Assembly: GCA_013398015.1 (NCBI GenBank) | Contig: VZRR01013459.1 | Location: 1 to 64,000, forward strand | Length of the DNA stretch: 64,000 nt | Direction of reading: 5' to 3' | Origin: Oreocharis arfaki | Lineage: Eukaryota; Chordata; Aves; Passeriformes; Paramythiidae | Part shown: positions 1-13,900 of the stretch, piece after piece | How positions within the stretch are numbered: position 1 is the stretch's first letter | How the letters are laid out: every line of letters begins with the position of its first letter | Notes under the pieces: generated by a model | Database searches by the model: none | The model's input: the letters and a program-made list of their open reading frames with translations, nothing else | What the model was told of the DNA's origin: nothing | Made by a program: the position numbers and the translations under genes

Positions 1-2105
1 ACCTTACCAAAGAAGGATATCAAAGTAGTTAAACAGGACTTCCCCTTGGTGAACCCATGTTGACATAAGTGTAGTTAGCTGGTGCAGTCTCTTTAATAGA
101 TCACTGTTTCTACTCATATCTAAAGGGATGGAAGAAAAGTGCTTTTTTAAAGTAATACTTCCTGTAACTGAAATCTAATAGTGAAAAATTTTATTAAAAA
201 TAACTAATGGTGGTAACATCCCTGTCTCAGTTTTTATGCTAGTAGCATTGTCAAGAAAGTGCAGAACTACCACTCCTGACAAAGAGAAGCGGCTAATTCC
301 TGGCTGTAAAGTGGAGTCAGCAAGGGGCTTTGGCACACTTGCTGATGCCAGTGCTTGTAGGTAGAGCAGCTGGCAAGATTACACGTCATTTTTCACCTCA
401 AAGTAATAAATCTGTGTGGATATTTTGTGTGTGATTTAGTGTTGAGAAGGCCCAGGAGTTCATAATTTTTGAGTTTGAGCAGAAGAGCTGCAAAATTAAT
501 CTTTACAACAGCAACACCTATTCTTTAACTCAGCTTTTAATAAATTACATGTGGATAATATTTACCACATTCTTTGACTACTTTGAGATAATAGCAGCCA
601 GGTGTAAAGCTAGTTTTTGGTAGTGGGAAAACAATGCAAAAGGAGAAACTGTGTGAGTCACCTTGAATTCTTTAAAATTAATACCTTCTGGATAGTTTTA
701 CAAGAAAAAGAATGAAAAAGTAAGGGGGGGAACAGTTTCAAATGTATTCAGATGTAAGAGTTTAGAGAGGCTATTTTCAAAGCAAGTGATAACTGAACAG
801 AACTGGGTCACTTTGGAATCTCAACATCTCTTGACAAACATCGTTTGCAAAACAGATACAACAGCGCATATCTTGTCTTATGGAAATGAGATCTTGGTTC
901 TCAGTTCTTGTAAATCAGACTTTACATTTTAAATTCTCCAGGCTCTCTGACAGCATTTAAAAAATTTATCCTTAGCAGCAAGTTTCAGTGATAACTGGAA
1001 GTCAATAATTTTTAAGCCTTCATACTAATTATAACATTTTAAATTAAATAGCTACTCATATAAAGAGTGTAAATTATTCTAGTTTAAGTGATTTGTTATT
1101 TTAAAGAAGGAAAGAAAAATATATTTAAGAAGCTTTGTTGATTTTTTTAGCATACCCTTTCCTTTTCTTCTTTGTACACTTAATTAAATTTGTGGCCATA
1201 GGTCAGAGAAAGAGATAGTATATAATGATTTGCTCTTGTAATGTACATTTTGTTATTAAAAATAGGAATTAACGCAGGCATTTTAAGAGCTATTATAATT
1301 TAGTAACTAAATCTCTTCTGCTTGCTGAGTGTGTTCTCCTTTGAAACTCTCTACAAAATGAGAGATGAAAATTGTCAAGGCAGTATGATACAAAATCAAG
1401 GATTTGTGGTGTTCTTTTAGTCACTAAAAATGTCTCTAGACAGAGCCTCATGAGTGTTCTTCCTCAGCTGTCATTCTGGAGACAGTTCCCCATTATTTTC
1501 TGCAGTAATTTGCTTCTGTGCTGATTCTCTGCAAAGAGTTTGCAGAGAATGCATAGAGATCATTCTTGGAAAAAGGAGGGATCTGTGAAAAATATTTACC
1601 ACTTGCATAATCCTTCACTTTGATGAAAGTTCTTTGAGCTGGCAAGAATTGATTTTCTTCTTTATGGGGTACTGATGCACAGAAACAGAAGAACTGCATC
1701 TATTACCACCAGAACATTTTTTAGCCAGCTTTTATGAGAAGAAATTAATCCTTCCAGGGGACTGATGAGAGTGATTGAATTTCCCCTTGAGAACAAGTCC
1801 TTCTAAGATTGCAGGTTGGAAATTTCTTAAGTACCACGAGCTTCCGAGAACCTTGAAAAGACAGACAGGCTTTTGGTGTAATTTTGGTGTAGTCTTGGCA
1901 AGAATTTGCTACCCAAAAGCCTAGGTGTGCTTTCTTGGGTGCCGAACTCAAGAAGTGACCCACACAGGAGATTTCCCCAGGTCACATAGCCTTGGATGTA
2001 AAGGATCCCTACCTCCCCTCAGTCCACCTAGCAAATGTACACGATGAGTGAATAAAGTAGGCTCTTGAAAAGCTTGCTGCTTAGTTAATCCATATTAAAT
2101 ATACC
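1..2105. other. AT-rich single-copy noncoding DNA
   Basis: No gene, repeat family or RNA gene could be recognised here. Open frames are short (the longest are about 70 codons on the minus strand near 1493-1963) and overlap one another in different frames, as expected by chance. AT-rich patches such as 1000-1300 contain ordinary TTAAAT-type sequence only. Confidence 0.6.
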
Positions 2106-2152
2106 CACAGAACATTAAGTTGGAAGGAACCTTAAGTATCATCTGTGTAAAA
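2106..2152 (-). mobile_element. Decayed CR1 LINE 3'-end remnant
   Basis: About 45 bases read like the reverse complement of a CR1 LINE 3' end: CACAGAA, then TTGGAAGGAACCTTAAG, then ATCATCTG. Avian CR1 copies carry the same order of blocks (ATCATAGAAT, GGTTGGAAGGGACCT, AAGATCATCTAG). Similarity is lost after about 2152, so this is a short and old 5'-truncated fragment, oriented on the minus strand. The assignment comes from recalled CR1 consensus blocks, not from an alignment. Confidence 0.5.
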
Positions 2153-5100
2153 ACATTCCTTTGTGCTAATCTGCTTAAGGCATGCCAGTCTCTGAAGTCA
2201 ATGGCACACAAAGTTGTGTGTCTACTATCACTTCCCTCCAACTTGCCAACAAGAGCACTAGATGCTCATTTCTAGCTTGACTGATCTGGGGCAAGTCTTG
2301 AGCTCTCACCCCCTGGCCTGTGGCAAGAAATTTAAATATTTTCCACTCTTCATCTGCAAACTCTTCGCTGAGGTTGACAGTGAAAGGTCTACTGCTGATA
2401 AATCAAATGATTGTTGGGAAGAAGTGGGATTTCTACTCCATTCACTCTTGCACTAGTCTTGAAACTCTGCACTCAAAGACACTCTGCTGATGGCTTCAAC
2501 AGGTGTTGAAGAAAACCTTTGTTTTCCCGTTTGCACACGTCTGCCTAGGAAAGAACCCAAAAGAATGAAGGATGGGGGTTTTTTGTAGACTTGAGGAATT
2601 CAGACTGTGTTCTAGTAAAATTCCAAACCATACAGTATTTGTCTGTGGGTAAATTTCCTTACACTGAGTAAATTCACATGCCAAAACAGTCAATTTTTCC
2701 TAATTATGAAAATAAGCATTCCTAAGATTTGGAAAATTTGTTGGTCAGAGTTAACAATGAGGAGGAGTCTACTGCAGAAATGTGTTTTTTCTGGGAAAGT
2801 TTGCTTTTGCTAGAGCCAGGCGCTACCCAGTATGAGTAAGAATGACAGAACTGGAGTTAAGAGCAGCAACTGTTGATTGTGAACTTTATGACATTTACAC
2901 AAACACATTCCATTTCTGTCATTCAAATTCAGCTGTTTGTATTTGTGTTCTGCTCTGTTGGAGCATGGCTGTATTGGAAAAATCTCTTTCAGTGGGTATG
3001 AGTTTAGGGCAAGGCTAGATATGGTTTCTCTAGAGAGTAAGGTGCTTATGAGACATCACTTAAACATTAGTCAATTATATGTCTGATTAGTAAGAACATA
3101 ATTGTTGTAGTTGGCAGTTTTTCTCAGTGGATAATAAATTCACTATAAATGCACACTTTTTTTTTTTTTGTCTCACAAGTGAATCTGTCCCAAAAGTGAA
3201 CTTTTGGGAGACTTTTATCCCAATACATGAATCTTCTGGAGAAACTTAGTAGTGTCTCTCTTTCATTTAATATTTCAAGAATGGTAATACAAACTGCAGT
3301 AAAAAAGTCTTATCTCCCCATTCCACATAACCTCTGCAAAGGGTGTCATAAAGCTTTTGTCTGCTTGGGGTATGAGTTATTTTGTAAATTTCTCCAGTAT
3401 GCACTTCTGTATATTAGAGAAAATATGCTGTCTCTCATTCTGCCTGCCATTGGCTTGGCTACGTATTTAGCTTGTGACAGTTCTATGTCCACTTCAGAAA
3501 TGGGATACCAGAAAGGATTGTGCTCCTGTAAACAGAATTTCTCCAGGCCCATTGGATGGTCTTGGCTGGATGTCTTGTGACACTCGTTGCTGAAGCTGCA
3601 CCATTTCATATGACTGCTTTTTTGAGTCTGAAAGTAGACGAAAACAATTTTCTCGCATGGAAATCTGCCTGCTTGGATTTAATTATTTATAGATGGTGAA
3701 ACAAAAGTAGAGATTGACATTATTTCTACCAGAAGTCAGATGATTGTTGGGCAGTGAGTGGTGAGTTCAAATACAGTTGGGGAAAGTTGGTATTAGGCTC
3801 AAGTTTCCTATTTTTTGAATGGATGTGCTTAAATCCAAAGCTGCTGTTATCTTCTTATATTATTAAGGCTTTAATGCATGTTACTTTATTTATACTGACT
3901 AATATTTGTTTTCATTTTGGAAAAGTTCACGTTATACTAAATATTTAGTATGAGAAGGGAATTTTCCACTGCAGTGAGTAAAAAAAAAAAACCAGCTCAG
4001 AATCTGTTTTAGTGCAGAAAGCTGTTTTCAGTACAGCTTCCAAACCTACAGATATCTTTTTCTACAGCTTGCCTTATTATGCTAAACTTGGATTCCCAAA
4101 GACATTTAATGTAATAAAAAATGACACTGTAATTTTAAAAATGGCATAGAGAATTATCAGGACACACATTAGGTAAATTAAAAGCTGGCTCAGTGAGGAA
4201 TCAAAACCTGGAGTTTCTAATGGGAAGATGTAGATGAATGGGGCTCATTAGGGTCTGATAGGTGTGGATAATGGGTGGGAAGGACAAGTTGAAGTTATTA
4301 AATGATATGAATCCCCTGGTATAATGGCCACATTCCTGTAAAATGCACGTTATTATAACCAGATGAAGTATATTTGAAGCAAATGAAATATGTCTGGCAC
4401 CAGAGGAACATATCTGTCTCTGCTGCAGAATAATGAGGCTTTGTCCTGGAAAGCAGTGACCTAATGGATTTAGGATGGTCATAGGAGATCATCTCAGTGT
4501 GAGCTCTCAGCATAAGGCTGTCACAAAGGAGGGTAGACCATTTCTTGAATGCCTTAGAAGTTAAGTAGCAAAGTAGTTATTCCACATCATATCAGTCAAA
4601 AAAACCCCTCTGGGTTAGGTGTCTTGCCATTAAAACAGATTGGGATTACTTGAGGGATTTCAGAGGATGATTAAAAATGGCCCAGGGTTTGGGAAGCCCT
4701 GGTAGGACTTTGCCTCACTCACATAAAGGCATTCAAGCAGGAACTTCAGAGGTAACTTGGTATCTGTAGGTAGACATTGAAGTAAAAAAGATTCAACTCA
4801 TCAAACTGTGACAAAGGAAATTAAATGTTCTGTCCTAGCAACCAGGAGCTTGAAGTGTTTTAAACAAAAATTAAGGGAGGCAACTACCTCAAAGCCATTA
4901 ACACGTGGTTAACTTCTTAACTTCCTCTTAACTTCTTCAGTTAAGAAGACCAGTCCCTGGGTTTTCTGTGGGTTACCATCACAAGAAGAATCTGCAAATG
5001 AAGCAGGCTTACACACATTTACTCTTCTTTATCCCACCATAAGACAAGTTTGTTACTTAAAGATCAAACTGTGAGAGAGCTTGAATATCTGCTAAATGAA

Positions 5101-5220
5101 GCACCTCCAAGGAAAACAATTAAACATTGGGCATAAGTGACAAAAAGCCCCCAACCATATAAAGGCAATAAAGCATAAGAGCTGTTGCTAAGGTTTCCTA
5201 GGCTTTATGTCTTGATTTTT
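2153..5220. other. Single-copy noncoding DNA with a T13 tract
   Basis: No supported gene. A run of 13 T lies at 3157-3169 and a run of A near 3970. Overlapping open frames on both strands at 3227-3609 (117 codons plus, 87 codons minus) have no splice context or recognisable motif and are taken as chance. At 4913-4948 a 9-base arm CTTCTTAAC and its reverse complement GTTAAGAAG are separated by 18 bases, within a patch that repeats TTAACTTC three times. Confidence 0.55.
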
Positions 5221-5257
5221 GTTTGTTTGTTTTGTTGGTTGGTTGGTTGGTTTGTTG
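5221..5257. repeat. (GTTT)n/(GGTT)n simple repeat
   Basis: An interrupted tetranucleotide microsatellite. GTTT units pass into four consecutive GGTT units and back to GTTT. It is short and impure, so probably only moderately variable. Confidence 0.85.
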
Positions 5258-8200
5258 CAGAGGTTTTCATGGTATGTACCTTGCTTTGTTGATTATCAGT
5301 ACAGAATCACATACGAAGTCCAGGCTTATCACCTGAAAAAGTGAAATTTATTCCAATTGTATTTAATTAATTAGCTGGAGATAATGGGAAGAGTTTATTC
5401 CTGCCAAGTTCCTTTAATCTTCCAGAAAGGGCTTGGATATTTTTATATTCAAAAGGAGCGAATAAATGTGAAACTGCTGTGCTTGATTTCCTTCAGTGTT
5501 TAAAAATGGCAAGGAGAAGGCTTCTCAGGTAACATACAGACCTTTATGCATTCACCTGTGCAATTAAATAAGGTTGTGGTATTTATTTCCAGTCTATAAC
5601 CTTGATTCTCTGGATGGATCTATGTAAGAGGTCCAGTTACAGCATTACATCTTACAGAAACACTGGAGGGGGCAGGTTGTGTTGCACTCAGCAACATTGG
5701 CAAAACAGTCCACTGCAATATGCATATGTAAATATTTGTAAAAGCTAGATTTCCATTTGCTTTGGGCAACATTTTCTGCCTGAAATTGAAACACATTTGA
5801 AACACAACCAGAAATTAAAACATCGCTATCTCTTATCTGATTCATCACAGTTGCATATTATGTTCAATGCTTTTTGAAACACAGGCTATTTTTTGCAATC
5901 TATTACCACTATTGAAAAAGAAGCAGCAGGAAAAAACCTCCAAAACACTGAATAATTGGAATAAACAGTATAACTAAAGACACTGTTATTTGCTTCTGGA
6001 TATTTTAAAATAAAAAAGAATTGAGATTCAGCAACATACTGATCCATGTTGCTTATTTAACTGTGAATTCAGCATAATGGAAAACTTTTACAAAGTGCAA
6101 ACAGTGAAGGGTTAATTTTCCCTTTTCTTCCATTTTTGTGTACATTACATTTTAGCCCTAATTTCTGTGTTTTTCTGTTTGATTTCACAGGTTTGTGAAA
6201 TCAGTGGGATTATTGAAGAACAATTTAATAAAAACCCAAAATTATGGTGATCAAAGCTACACCTGAAAGTTTGCTTTAGTTTATACATAAAAATTTTAAA
6301 TAAAGTTATTTTTCTAGTATCAGCAGCATGAGTGGAACTGCTCTGATATGTGGATGTTGTAATGCACTGAATCAGAGTATTTACTGTGGTACAGTGGCCT
6401 TAGGAAAGAAGGGTAACTGACAACTTTTGGTATAAAATGACTATAATTTTTTTTTAGTTTGTACCCCTGTTGTTTTGAATTGACATTTGATAAACTAAAT
6501 TCTGCCTGGCCAAAACAAACTTTGCCTGAAGACTGTATGTATTTTAACTTGTCTGAGGTTTTCTACTCCTTATATTTTTGTAATCTTTGCTCTTTTTTAG
6601 ATTAATAAACATTAAAGTATTTGCTGCATCTGCCTATGAGTATGTCCCATTCAGGTCTCACAGAGAACTAGCTGTTCACTCATAGTCATCTTCAGAGAGA
6701 GGTCAGAAGGGGGAACAAGTTGAAAGAGTGTGTGTGGGTAGCAGAAACAGGTGCTACTCGTGCTGCATAGCTTTGTATTGAATTTATCTACTTTGATCCT
6801 TAAAACAAACGACTCTGTGAAAAAGGGGAGCGTGATAAGGAGTGGTGCATGCATGCAAAAATAAAGCACCTAAAGGAATTTAATATATTATGATAAAATG
6901 TTAGTTACCTATATGGATTACTGAAACAAACTTGCTGTTTAAAATATGCTGTCTGGTGTGTGCTGTGTGCTTGGAACTTTAGATGCTTTAGCACAGACAT
7001 AAGTGAAGGGATGTGGCAGTTGCAGTTACTGATTTCATTTACCTGTTAATTCTGTCAAGTGTGTTCTCAGTTTCCTTTGTCTTCAATTATGTATGTTCGG
7101 GTCCTGTATCTTAGACAAAAGGATATAATGAAATTGCTTGCAACTATTAAAAAATACAGTATTACAAAGCATCTATTTGTTTAAGAAATAAAAACGAGTT
7201 GTCTGTCATAAGTGTTTCATAGTGTGAGCTTTTTTCTGCTGTCTCACAAATGCACAGTGCTAAATACACAGAAATTGTATGGTCTGTGTTAGTCATGAGC
7301 AAGTTAAATGGAAGTTAACATCGTGGTGAGCAAGGACTTGCTATCTGTGTCATCGTAGTGTACAATTCCTGTATGTGACATGTTTAGCATACTGAAACCC
7401 ACAGGGATAGTCCCTTTAAGTTCATTTTAGGAAGGTATTCTGTTAATTTGTCACCAGTAAAGAAAATCTGTTATGCTGTGTGGAGTTTCAATGTGTTTGA
7501 AGACTCTTTTGCATATGGGAGGGTATATTATCATCAATATGCAGTATTTAGTCAGCTGTGTTCAGAAAAGCATTCTTGTGAAACTTAATGTCTCCTTTTT
7601 GTGAGTTTTATTCTTCCTTAGTGGCCCCCATTTCACGTTTTACCTTGACATTACTGAAAAATATAAAGTAGGATGGCCTTTTCTTCTTTTAGTTGCTTCA
7701 CTAAACATCTGCTAAGTTGCATTCTTTCTGCTTCATGTCATTGCTGGTTGAAATTATGACTATATTTAATCCCTGGGAAAAATCTCATTGGATTCAGGAG
7801 AACCAAGATTGCCCACAACAAGTTGAGAAAGAAATTGGAATTTGGCAGCATTTTAATTTTAGAAGTTCTTGCATATATGACAACTTGAAGACAGTTTTGG
7901 CCCAGTAGGGCAGAGATATTTGGTGAGGGACGTGTCTGGTTTTGAATTTTGGTTACATGTGAAGAAATGCAAGACAGGCTTTATTCAGAAAGGCACAATA
8001 TCAATCCTGTCTCTGGTATTCACAGGGAAAAAAGGCTTTTCAGTTACAGATATAGTGAGTACATCACGATTTGCTAGAGTGGTTAAGAATTTAGCAAATA
8101 CTAACTGTACACAAGTATCTCAAAGTGTGGTAGGACGGCTTGGGTGGTCTCAGTTGTAAAAGCTGTGAAGCCTTGAGCTCCTGAGATATGGCTGTTCTTC

Positions 8201-8319
8201 GGACTGGCCAGAACAATGGTGTTTTTCTGGGACATTTTCTAGGCTGAAGGGTAGAGGATAAAACCATGGAAAATATGACTTTATTTTCACACTAAAACAT
8301 AAAGAAAATCCCATGTGAT
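5258..8319. other. AT-rich noncoding DNA
   Basis: Nothing recognisable beyond AT-rich unique sequence. Several AATAAA hexamers occur (for example near 6300 and 6604), but none follows an open frame with splice signals, so no transcript end is claimed. Open frames of 60-79 codons near 5620-5848, 6651-6869 and 7717-8159 show no motif and are not annotated. Confidence 0.55.
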
Positions 8320-8340
8320 TTGTTGTTGTTGTTGTTGTTT
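8320..8340. repeat. (GTT)n trinucleotide microsatellite
   Basis: Six consecutive GTT units form a short pure triplet repeat ending in a T run. No coding frame runs through it. Confidence 0.9.
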
Positions 8341-8381
8341 TACTCATAATTTTGACATGATCTCATGATTTTTTAACACCC

Positions 8382-8606
8382 ATGGTTGGCACTACTCCCT
8401 CTAAAGCATCTGGCAAACAATTTTGGCTGATATTAGTGCTCAGCCCAGCAACCAGTGCTGGCACTGCAGAGGAGAAGCAGCCACCTGGTGCCCTGACTGC
8501 AAACAAGCTGGCAGTGAAGCGTAGCAAGTCGGGAGAACTCCAAGGAGGAGCTGAGATGCACTTAATAGGCAACAAGCAGCTGGGCTTAGGGGGCCCAGGA
8601 GCATAA
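8382..8606 (+). other. GC-richer block with a 74-codon open frame
   Basis: This 225-base stretch is clearly richer in G and C than its surroundings and is open from an ATG to a TAA on the plus strand (74 residues, rich in Ala, Gly, Lys and Ser). The minus strand is also open over most of it, so the openness may only reflect composition. No domain, signal peptide or splice site was recognised. It could be a decayed exon, a regulatory segment or chance; a protein-coding call is not supported. Confidence 0.2.
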
Positions 8607-8610
8607 ACAG

Positions 8611-10814
8611 CAGCTGGGAAGACCATGCAGAAGGCATGTGTGATAAACTTGTTTTCACCTCTGAGCTGCAGGAAGCCTTACTCGTTTTCTGTTTGACCTT
8701 TTTGGCTTCAGGAAGCAGTTTCTCAATTGCTTATGGAATAAACTGTGCCTACATGGTGCCTAATTGAATTCAGAGTCAGCTGTGGATGCTCTTGATGTTG
8801 CTCTAGTTAGTTTGGCAAGAATGTCGAGGTAGAGGGGGTTTTTTTGTTTGTTTTTGACTCTGCACCAGGCACTTCAAAGTCATCCAAAAAGCTATTGTAA
8901 AGCCGCATAGAAATGTGCTACTGCCTAGTTGCATGGAACAGAATAGATTTAGCACTTTTCAGAAAGATGCTCTATGGGTCGTTGCTGGTGCTATTCAGTT
9001 ACTGCATTTTGATGGAAAAAGAGTCATGAGAAACAGATAAATTTTTCCTAGCCATTTGTTTGCATCTTAATTTTTTTAAGCCCTTATGAGTGCAGTGATG
9101 TAGGGATGCAGGATTCTAAACAGTACTTGTTAATGAAAAAACCCAAACATCTCTTGGTATATAAAAATGCTTGTATCTTGTCTAAAAAGCAGCTGTTTTT
9201 CTTTCAAAGGCCAATTTATAATAAAACAGGCTTTATTGCCATATGAGTTACTGCTGCTTCCTTTTAAGACCTTCATACCCTTAATATTTTGTCTGGCTAA
9301 TCTTAAAAACAACCTTAATGTATCTGTATTCATTTCAATAGCACGATAATACTAATAGGTTTCCTTCTCATATCGAGTAAGTTCATCATTAGTCAGATTT
9401 TAAAGAGTGCATTCTTTCTACCTGAGGGTCTAGCTCTAGGGTTTGTAGGTGTGACTGAGGGAGACATGGGGAAGAACTTGCATAAAGCTATCATAATTAA
9501 ACAATTTCTTTTGAAATATCCAGTGGAAGACTTCTCTGAGCAAATGCTTATCTTGAAAACTTCAGCAATAATTTAAAAACACTTACATAACAACCAGTTG
9601 TATTCTGGATTTAAAAAAATCTTCTGGCACTGTGGGAATATGTTTGCTAAAATATGACCTTATTCACAGTTCAGGTGACTTTCTTCTGAGTCAGTACTTA
9701 CAAAAGAGGGAGGAAAATCATTTCCTGCTTCCTGGAGTATTACTTCAGGTATGTCTGTGTTTCACTTACAGAGGTAGCTAGATAAGTGCAGGGTAATTCC
9801 TGTAATCCAACAACTAAATTGAGAGAAGTGTATGAACTTGATGAAAGCCAATTCGTGTGCATGAATGTGATGCTCAGACATTATTGCTCTGGCTATACAT
9901 GGACATGCTTTGCATTTAATCCAATGAACTATTCATGTAAAATATGGAAAAGCTCCCCTGGGTTAGATTACAGCAGCCTGGACTGCTCTGCAGTAAGCAT
10001 GCTAACCATAAAGTTACTGTGCTGTTACCAACTTTTTATTACTAGCTCTGGGCAGCTTCGCCAGAAAAAAAGATGTGCAAAAGTGCGTGTTCAGGGAATT
10101 TTGTGCCCATTTAGTCTTTGCCCTGGTTTCTACTTTGGATGAGACAGCAGAAAGTTAAGCAGTGCAATTAATTTTGTAGATATTTTTGTCCTTTACAGTT
10201 TTAGCTGAAAGTGCAAAAATTTGTGATTAATCAAAAAAAGTTTAGACAAACCAGTGGTTTGACTGCATTAGCTTGCTTACTGCTGTATTGCTGAAATATT
10301 AGTCAAACGAGTTTTAATTACTTTTAATTATCAAGTTGCTGGTTAAAAGAAGACATATTTTTAAGTTAGATTTCTGACACAACTGTTCCTTATGACTTTG
10401 GTTGCTGTTTTGTTTCTTGGCATGTTCTATAAAACTAAAGCATAATCGAATAGAATCTAGTTTGATGACACTTTTTTTCCCCTCCTTTGGATAGTACAGT
10501 CAGCTACTGTTTTCTGTGACTTGTCTGCCCTAGATTTGCAGCAAATCTAATATGTACTGTCTGTAGAAGATTCCTCTACATCAACTTTAAACCTATCAAG
10601 GTGCATCATCAAGTGAAAACATTGCTCTGGACCGGAAGTTCAGATCAACCAGCAAAGCAGTCTAGTGGTGTTTTCACTTACACAAACACAGTACAAAGGT
10701 GGACATTTCACTTTATCAAGATCTGAAATTTAATCTATGAAGCTCCATGTAGATCTTTGTTGTTGGAAGATGGCAGTGGTTTAGTGACTAATATTATGCC
10801 AGCTGATATTCCAG
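8611..10814. other. AT-rich noncoding DNA
   Basis: Single-copy sequence without a recognised repeat family. A 118-codon plus-strand frame at 9786-10142 is the longest here; it is rich in Cys, Ser and Leu, has no recognisable motif and lacks convincing splice signals, so it is treated as chance. Confidence 0.55.
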
Positions 10815-10913
10815 AAATTCTACTGTAGACTCTCATACAATAAATTCTACTGTAGACTCAGATGCTCTTCATACAATAAAGATGCATGACTCTCCAACTC
10901 GTGCATCTTTATT
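10815..10913. repeat. Short tandem duplication followed by a 12-bp hairpin
   Basis: An 18-base unit beginning AAATTCTACTGTAG occurs at 10815-10832 and again, identically, at 10842-10859 (period 27). The phrase TCATACAATAAA occurs after each copy (near 10832 and 10869). The second occurrence runs into a perfect inverted repeat: AATAAAGATGCA at 10875-10886 and TGCATCTTTATT at 10902-10913, with a 15-base loop. Seen directly in the sequence; no family was recognised. Confidence 0.85.
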
Positions 10914-13900
10914 GAATGAAAAGTATCTGTCTTTGAATCTTACATTGTTTTTGTTTAATTATTATTAGCCAGTCGTGGAGAATTCTTCTGGTTCTAACAT
11001 ATTTTGGTAGAATCACTGAACCAGTGTCTTCTCTAGATTCCTGGATCTTCTTTTGAGAGCTTAATGACAGAATACTGTTCTGAACTGTGAGAGAGACAGA
11101 AGAAACTTTTTTGCCCACTAAAACCAGCTACAGCACAGCTCTGAAGAGACCCCGCAGGAGACTGAACATAAATAGTTCCTCTTGTGACTTACTTGAATGC
11201 TGAGCTGCCGATGCTCACCAGGGACCTTCTCTCCCAGAAATGTACATGTGTTTGCCTAAAGGGGGAGTGTAGTAGGAAATGGGGCTGGGAAGGGCGTCCA
11301 GATATCAGTTAGCTGCTAACACTGATGCAGCATAACTGCAGTTAAACTGTTGCTGACAGATGTTTGTCTGATGTGTTCTGAGAATGTCTGGAGGTGGAAA
11401 ACCCCTCTCCTCTTTAGAAAATTATGTACCCAAGTGCTTGTATTTTGCTTGGCAGCTCTTTCTCAGAACAAGATATTTCCTCCTTGAACACATTCTTTAT
11501 GTCTTAATCGTCTGCATCTTGTTTCAGCTCAGATAACAATGAATTGAGATGCCACCCAAAGCAAAAAAATGAATTATTGGCCCTGTAAACCCTTTTGAAT
11601 TTTTGCAGGGCTGCAAATGTGCCCAGGATTTCATTCCAAGTTACAGACGGTGGTGAAGAAGCATTGTTACAGCCCCACAGATTTGTCAGCAGCACACAGC
11701 AAGGACTTGTGCTCTACGGGGTGGACATGCTGCTGCTCTGAGAAGCCCTGCTTTTGCACTTATAGTGACGTGGGATGGAACTGCAAAGAGTCCTTTGAGC
11801 CTCCATGCTTCAGCCATTGTAGCTGTCCCTAAAAGTGCAGGAGGAATTCATGAGTACATTTCAAAAACTTGCCAAAATGCTCCCTGGGGCCTGATAAGTA
11901 CCATAATTCAAAATCTCTCCTAAATGCCCCTAGAAATTATTCTCTTCCTATTGATGTGTGTAATCCAACACCTACACATTCACAGTTCCAGGTTTAATAA
12001 AGTCTGGGGCCCTTTAGCTGAAATTCCAAACCAACTTATACTTCCTATCCCCCCAGGTGAAGCTGTATTTCTGTGTCCAGAATACATTATCTGTTATTGA
12101 CTTTTCATCTGGACACAGATCCTGCAGAATTTAAAATATATTCCTGTGAGGTTTTGTTGAAAACATCTGATGGGCTTGCCTGGGGTATTGTGATGCATAG
12201 GCCTTCTGGGAGAGACTGTAGCATCAGCCTCATCCGTAATTCTGTGTCTGCTCTATGCAAAGACAGGAAGCTATTTCAAAGACAGAGCCAGAGTTCCTGA
12301 TGTAAGAATAGCCAAAACTCCAGGGAGAGATGTACACTCACTATCTCTCTTTAAAGCAATTAATTCAAAGTATGAATTAGTGTTATCTTCCATCACTTTT
12401 TCTGCACACAAAATGTTTGTAGAGAGTTACACTGTGTTCAAATGGTGGAACACTGATTTTTCAGCATTTCGGCAAGTCAGGAGAAGGCTGACTTATTTAG
12501 GAAAAGTAAATGTTGTTCCCTGTATATTTTAAAAGGGTAAGAGAGTGAATCCAAGAATGTGGGAATGTTTAGTCCAGTATTGAGATTAAGTATCTGTATT
12601 CAGAATGCTTTATTTATCTAGCTTGAGGTAAAAAACACACAGTATCTCCTTCTCTGTTCCATTCCACTGGAACCACATTCAGATACATAAGATAAATTTC
12701 AACAACTCTTCATAATATTTTTTATATTACTTATGTCTTCACTAGTGATTCAGAAATCTGAGAACATTGGCAAGTGTTATGCATAGGGTCCCTAATCTCT
12801 TCAGAGTGATGCAATCAGACGTTACCAATACAGTGAAATAATATCTACAGAGAATGGTGGCATGTTTTTTTGCTTGACTTTGACCTGTGATGGTCATTTG
12901 GTATCATGCTTTTGTCTCAGCTGCTTACCTGACGCATGATACTTTTCAGTCCTACACCTAATGTAGTTATGAAGTGCTAAACACTGATATGTAGTAACGG
13001 AGACACTGAGATAAAGTTTTATCCTGTACTTACTGATACGGAGGAAATACTGCTATTAACCTTTGTGTATAAGGTTATAACATCTGTGACATGCTACGTC
13101 CATTAGAATGGTCTTTTATTATTCACAGCATTAATAAATTCTTTGTTCAGAGAGCTACACTCATTTCTGGGTGGTGAAAAGCATTATATCCAAATTGCCC
13201 TGTTGTCTTTTTAACCTGGTGTATTCTCTATTTTGCTGGGCAGAGTTGTCCTAGCAGAGAGCAGCCTCCCAGCGGCTGCATCTTCTTGGCATCCTGAAGG
13301 ACCATTTGCATCCTTGGTGGTGTTTCCAGCAGATTCTGCACTATACAGTGAAGTTCAAGCTCTTGTAGTCCTTATGTTTTATGAGCTTGGAAGTCATCCA
13401 ATTTTATTACTGGATATTTTTAAAATATCATCTGAAGGTTTTAATCATTCTCTCCAAACTATTTCTTTTGAGTATAGGTGAACTTTGACATAGATTAATT
13501 ACAGGGCTACAATTTTTCCATTAGGAATATCTTTTCTCCTCCTTCCTGTTGCCTCCATATTAAATATTTTTTTACGTTCTTAATTGAGGTGGCTACTCTA
13601 ATCCAAATATAGCATTTTTGAGTGATTCTGAGAAGCAATGATAGTTTTTCCTCCTATTAATTTTAATTTACCACTACCATGTGTTTTAGGGAGAGGGGAT
13701 GATAACTGGGAGAGACTTGAATAAAAAACTTTGTCTTTTAGTGTGTTGGACTCTATAGCATCTTTGAATTTTAAATTCTTTGTTATGTTGTATTGCTTGT
13801 AAAAGCTGCATTTTTCTATGTGAAACACATTCACAAGATCTGCCAGTAAAAAGTCTCTTGTTTCTCTATTTAGTGTGCCAGTAATTGGTCTACATTTTGA

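Noticed and set aside
3227..3609. Overlapping ORFs on both strands (117 and 87 codons)
   Set aside because: Both strands are open, which is composition rather than coding; no motif found.
9786..10142. 118-codon plus-strand ORF
   Set aside because: No motif, no splice context, and length is within chance for the window.
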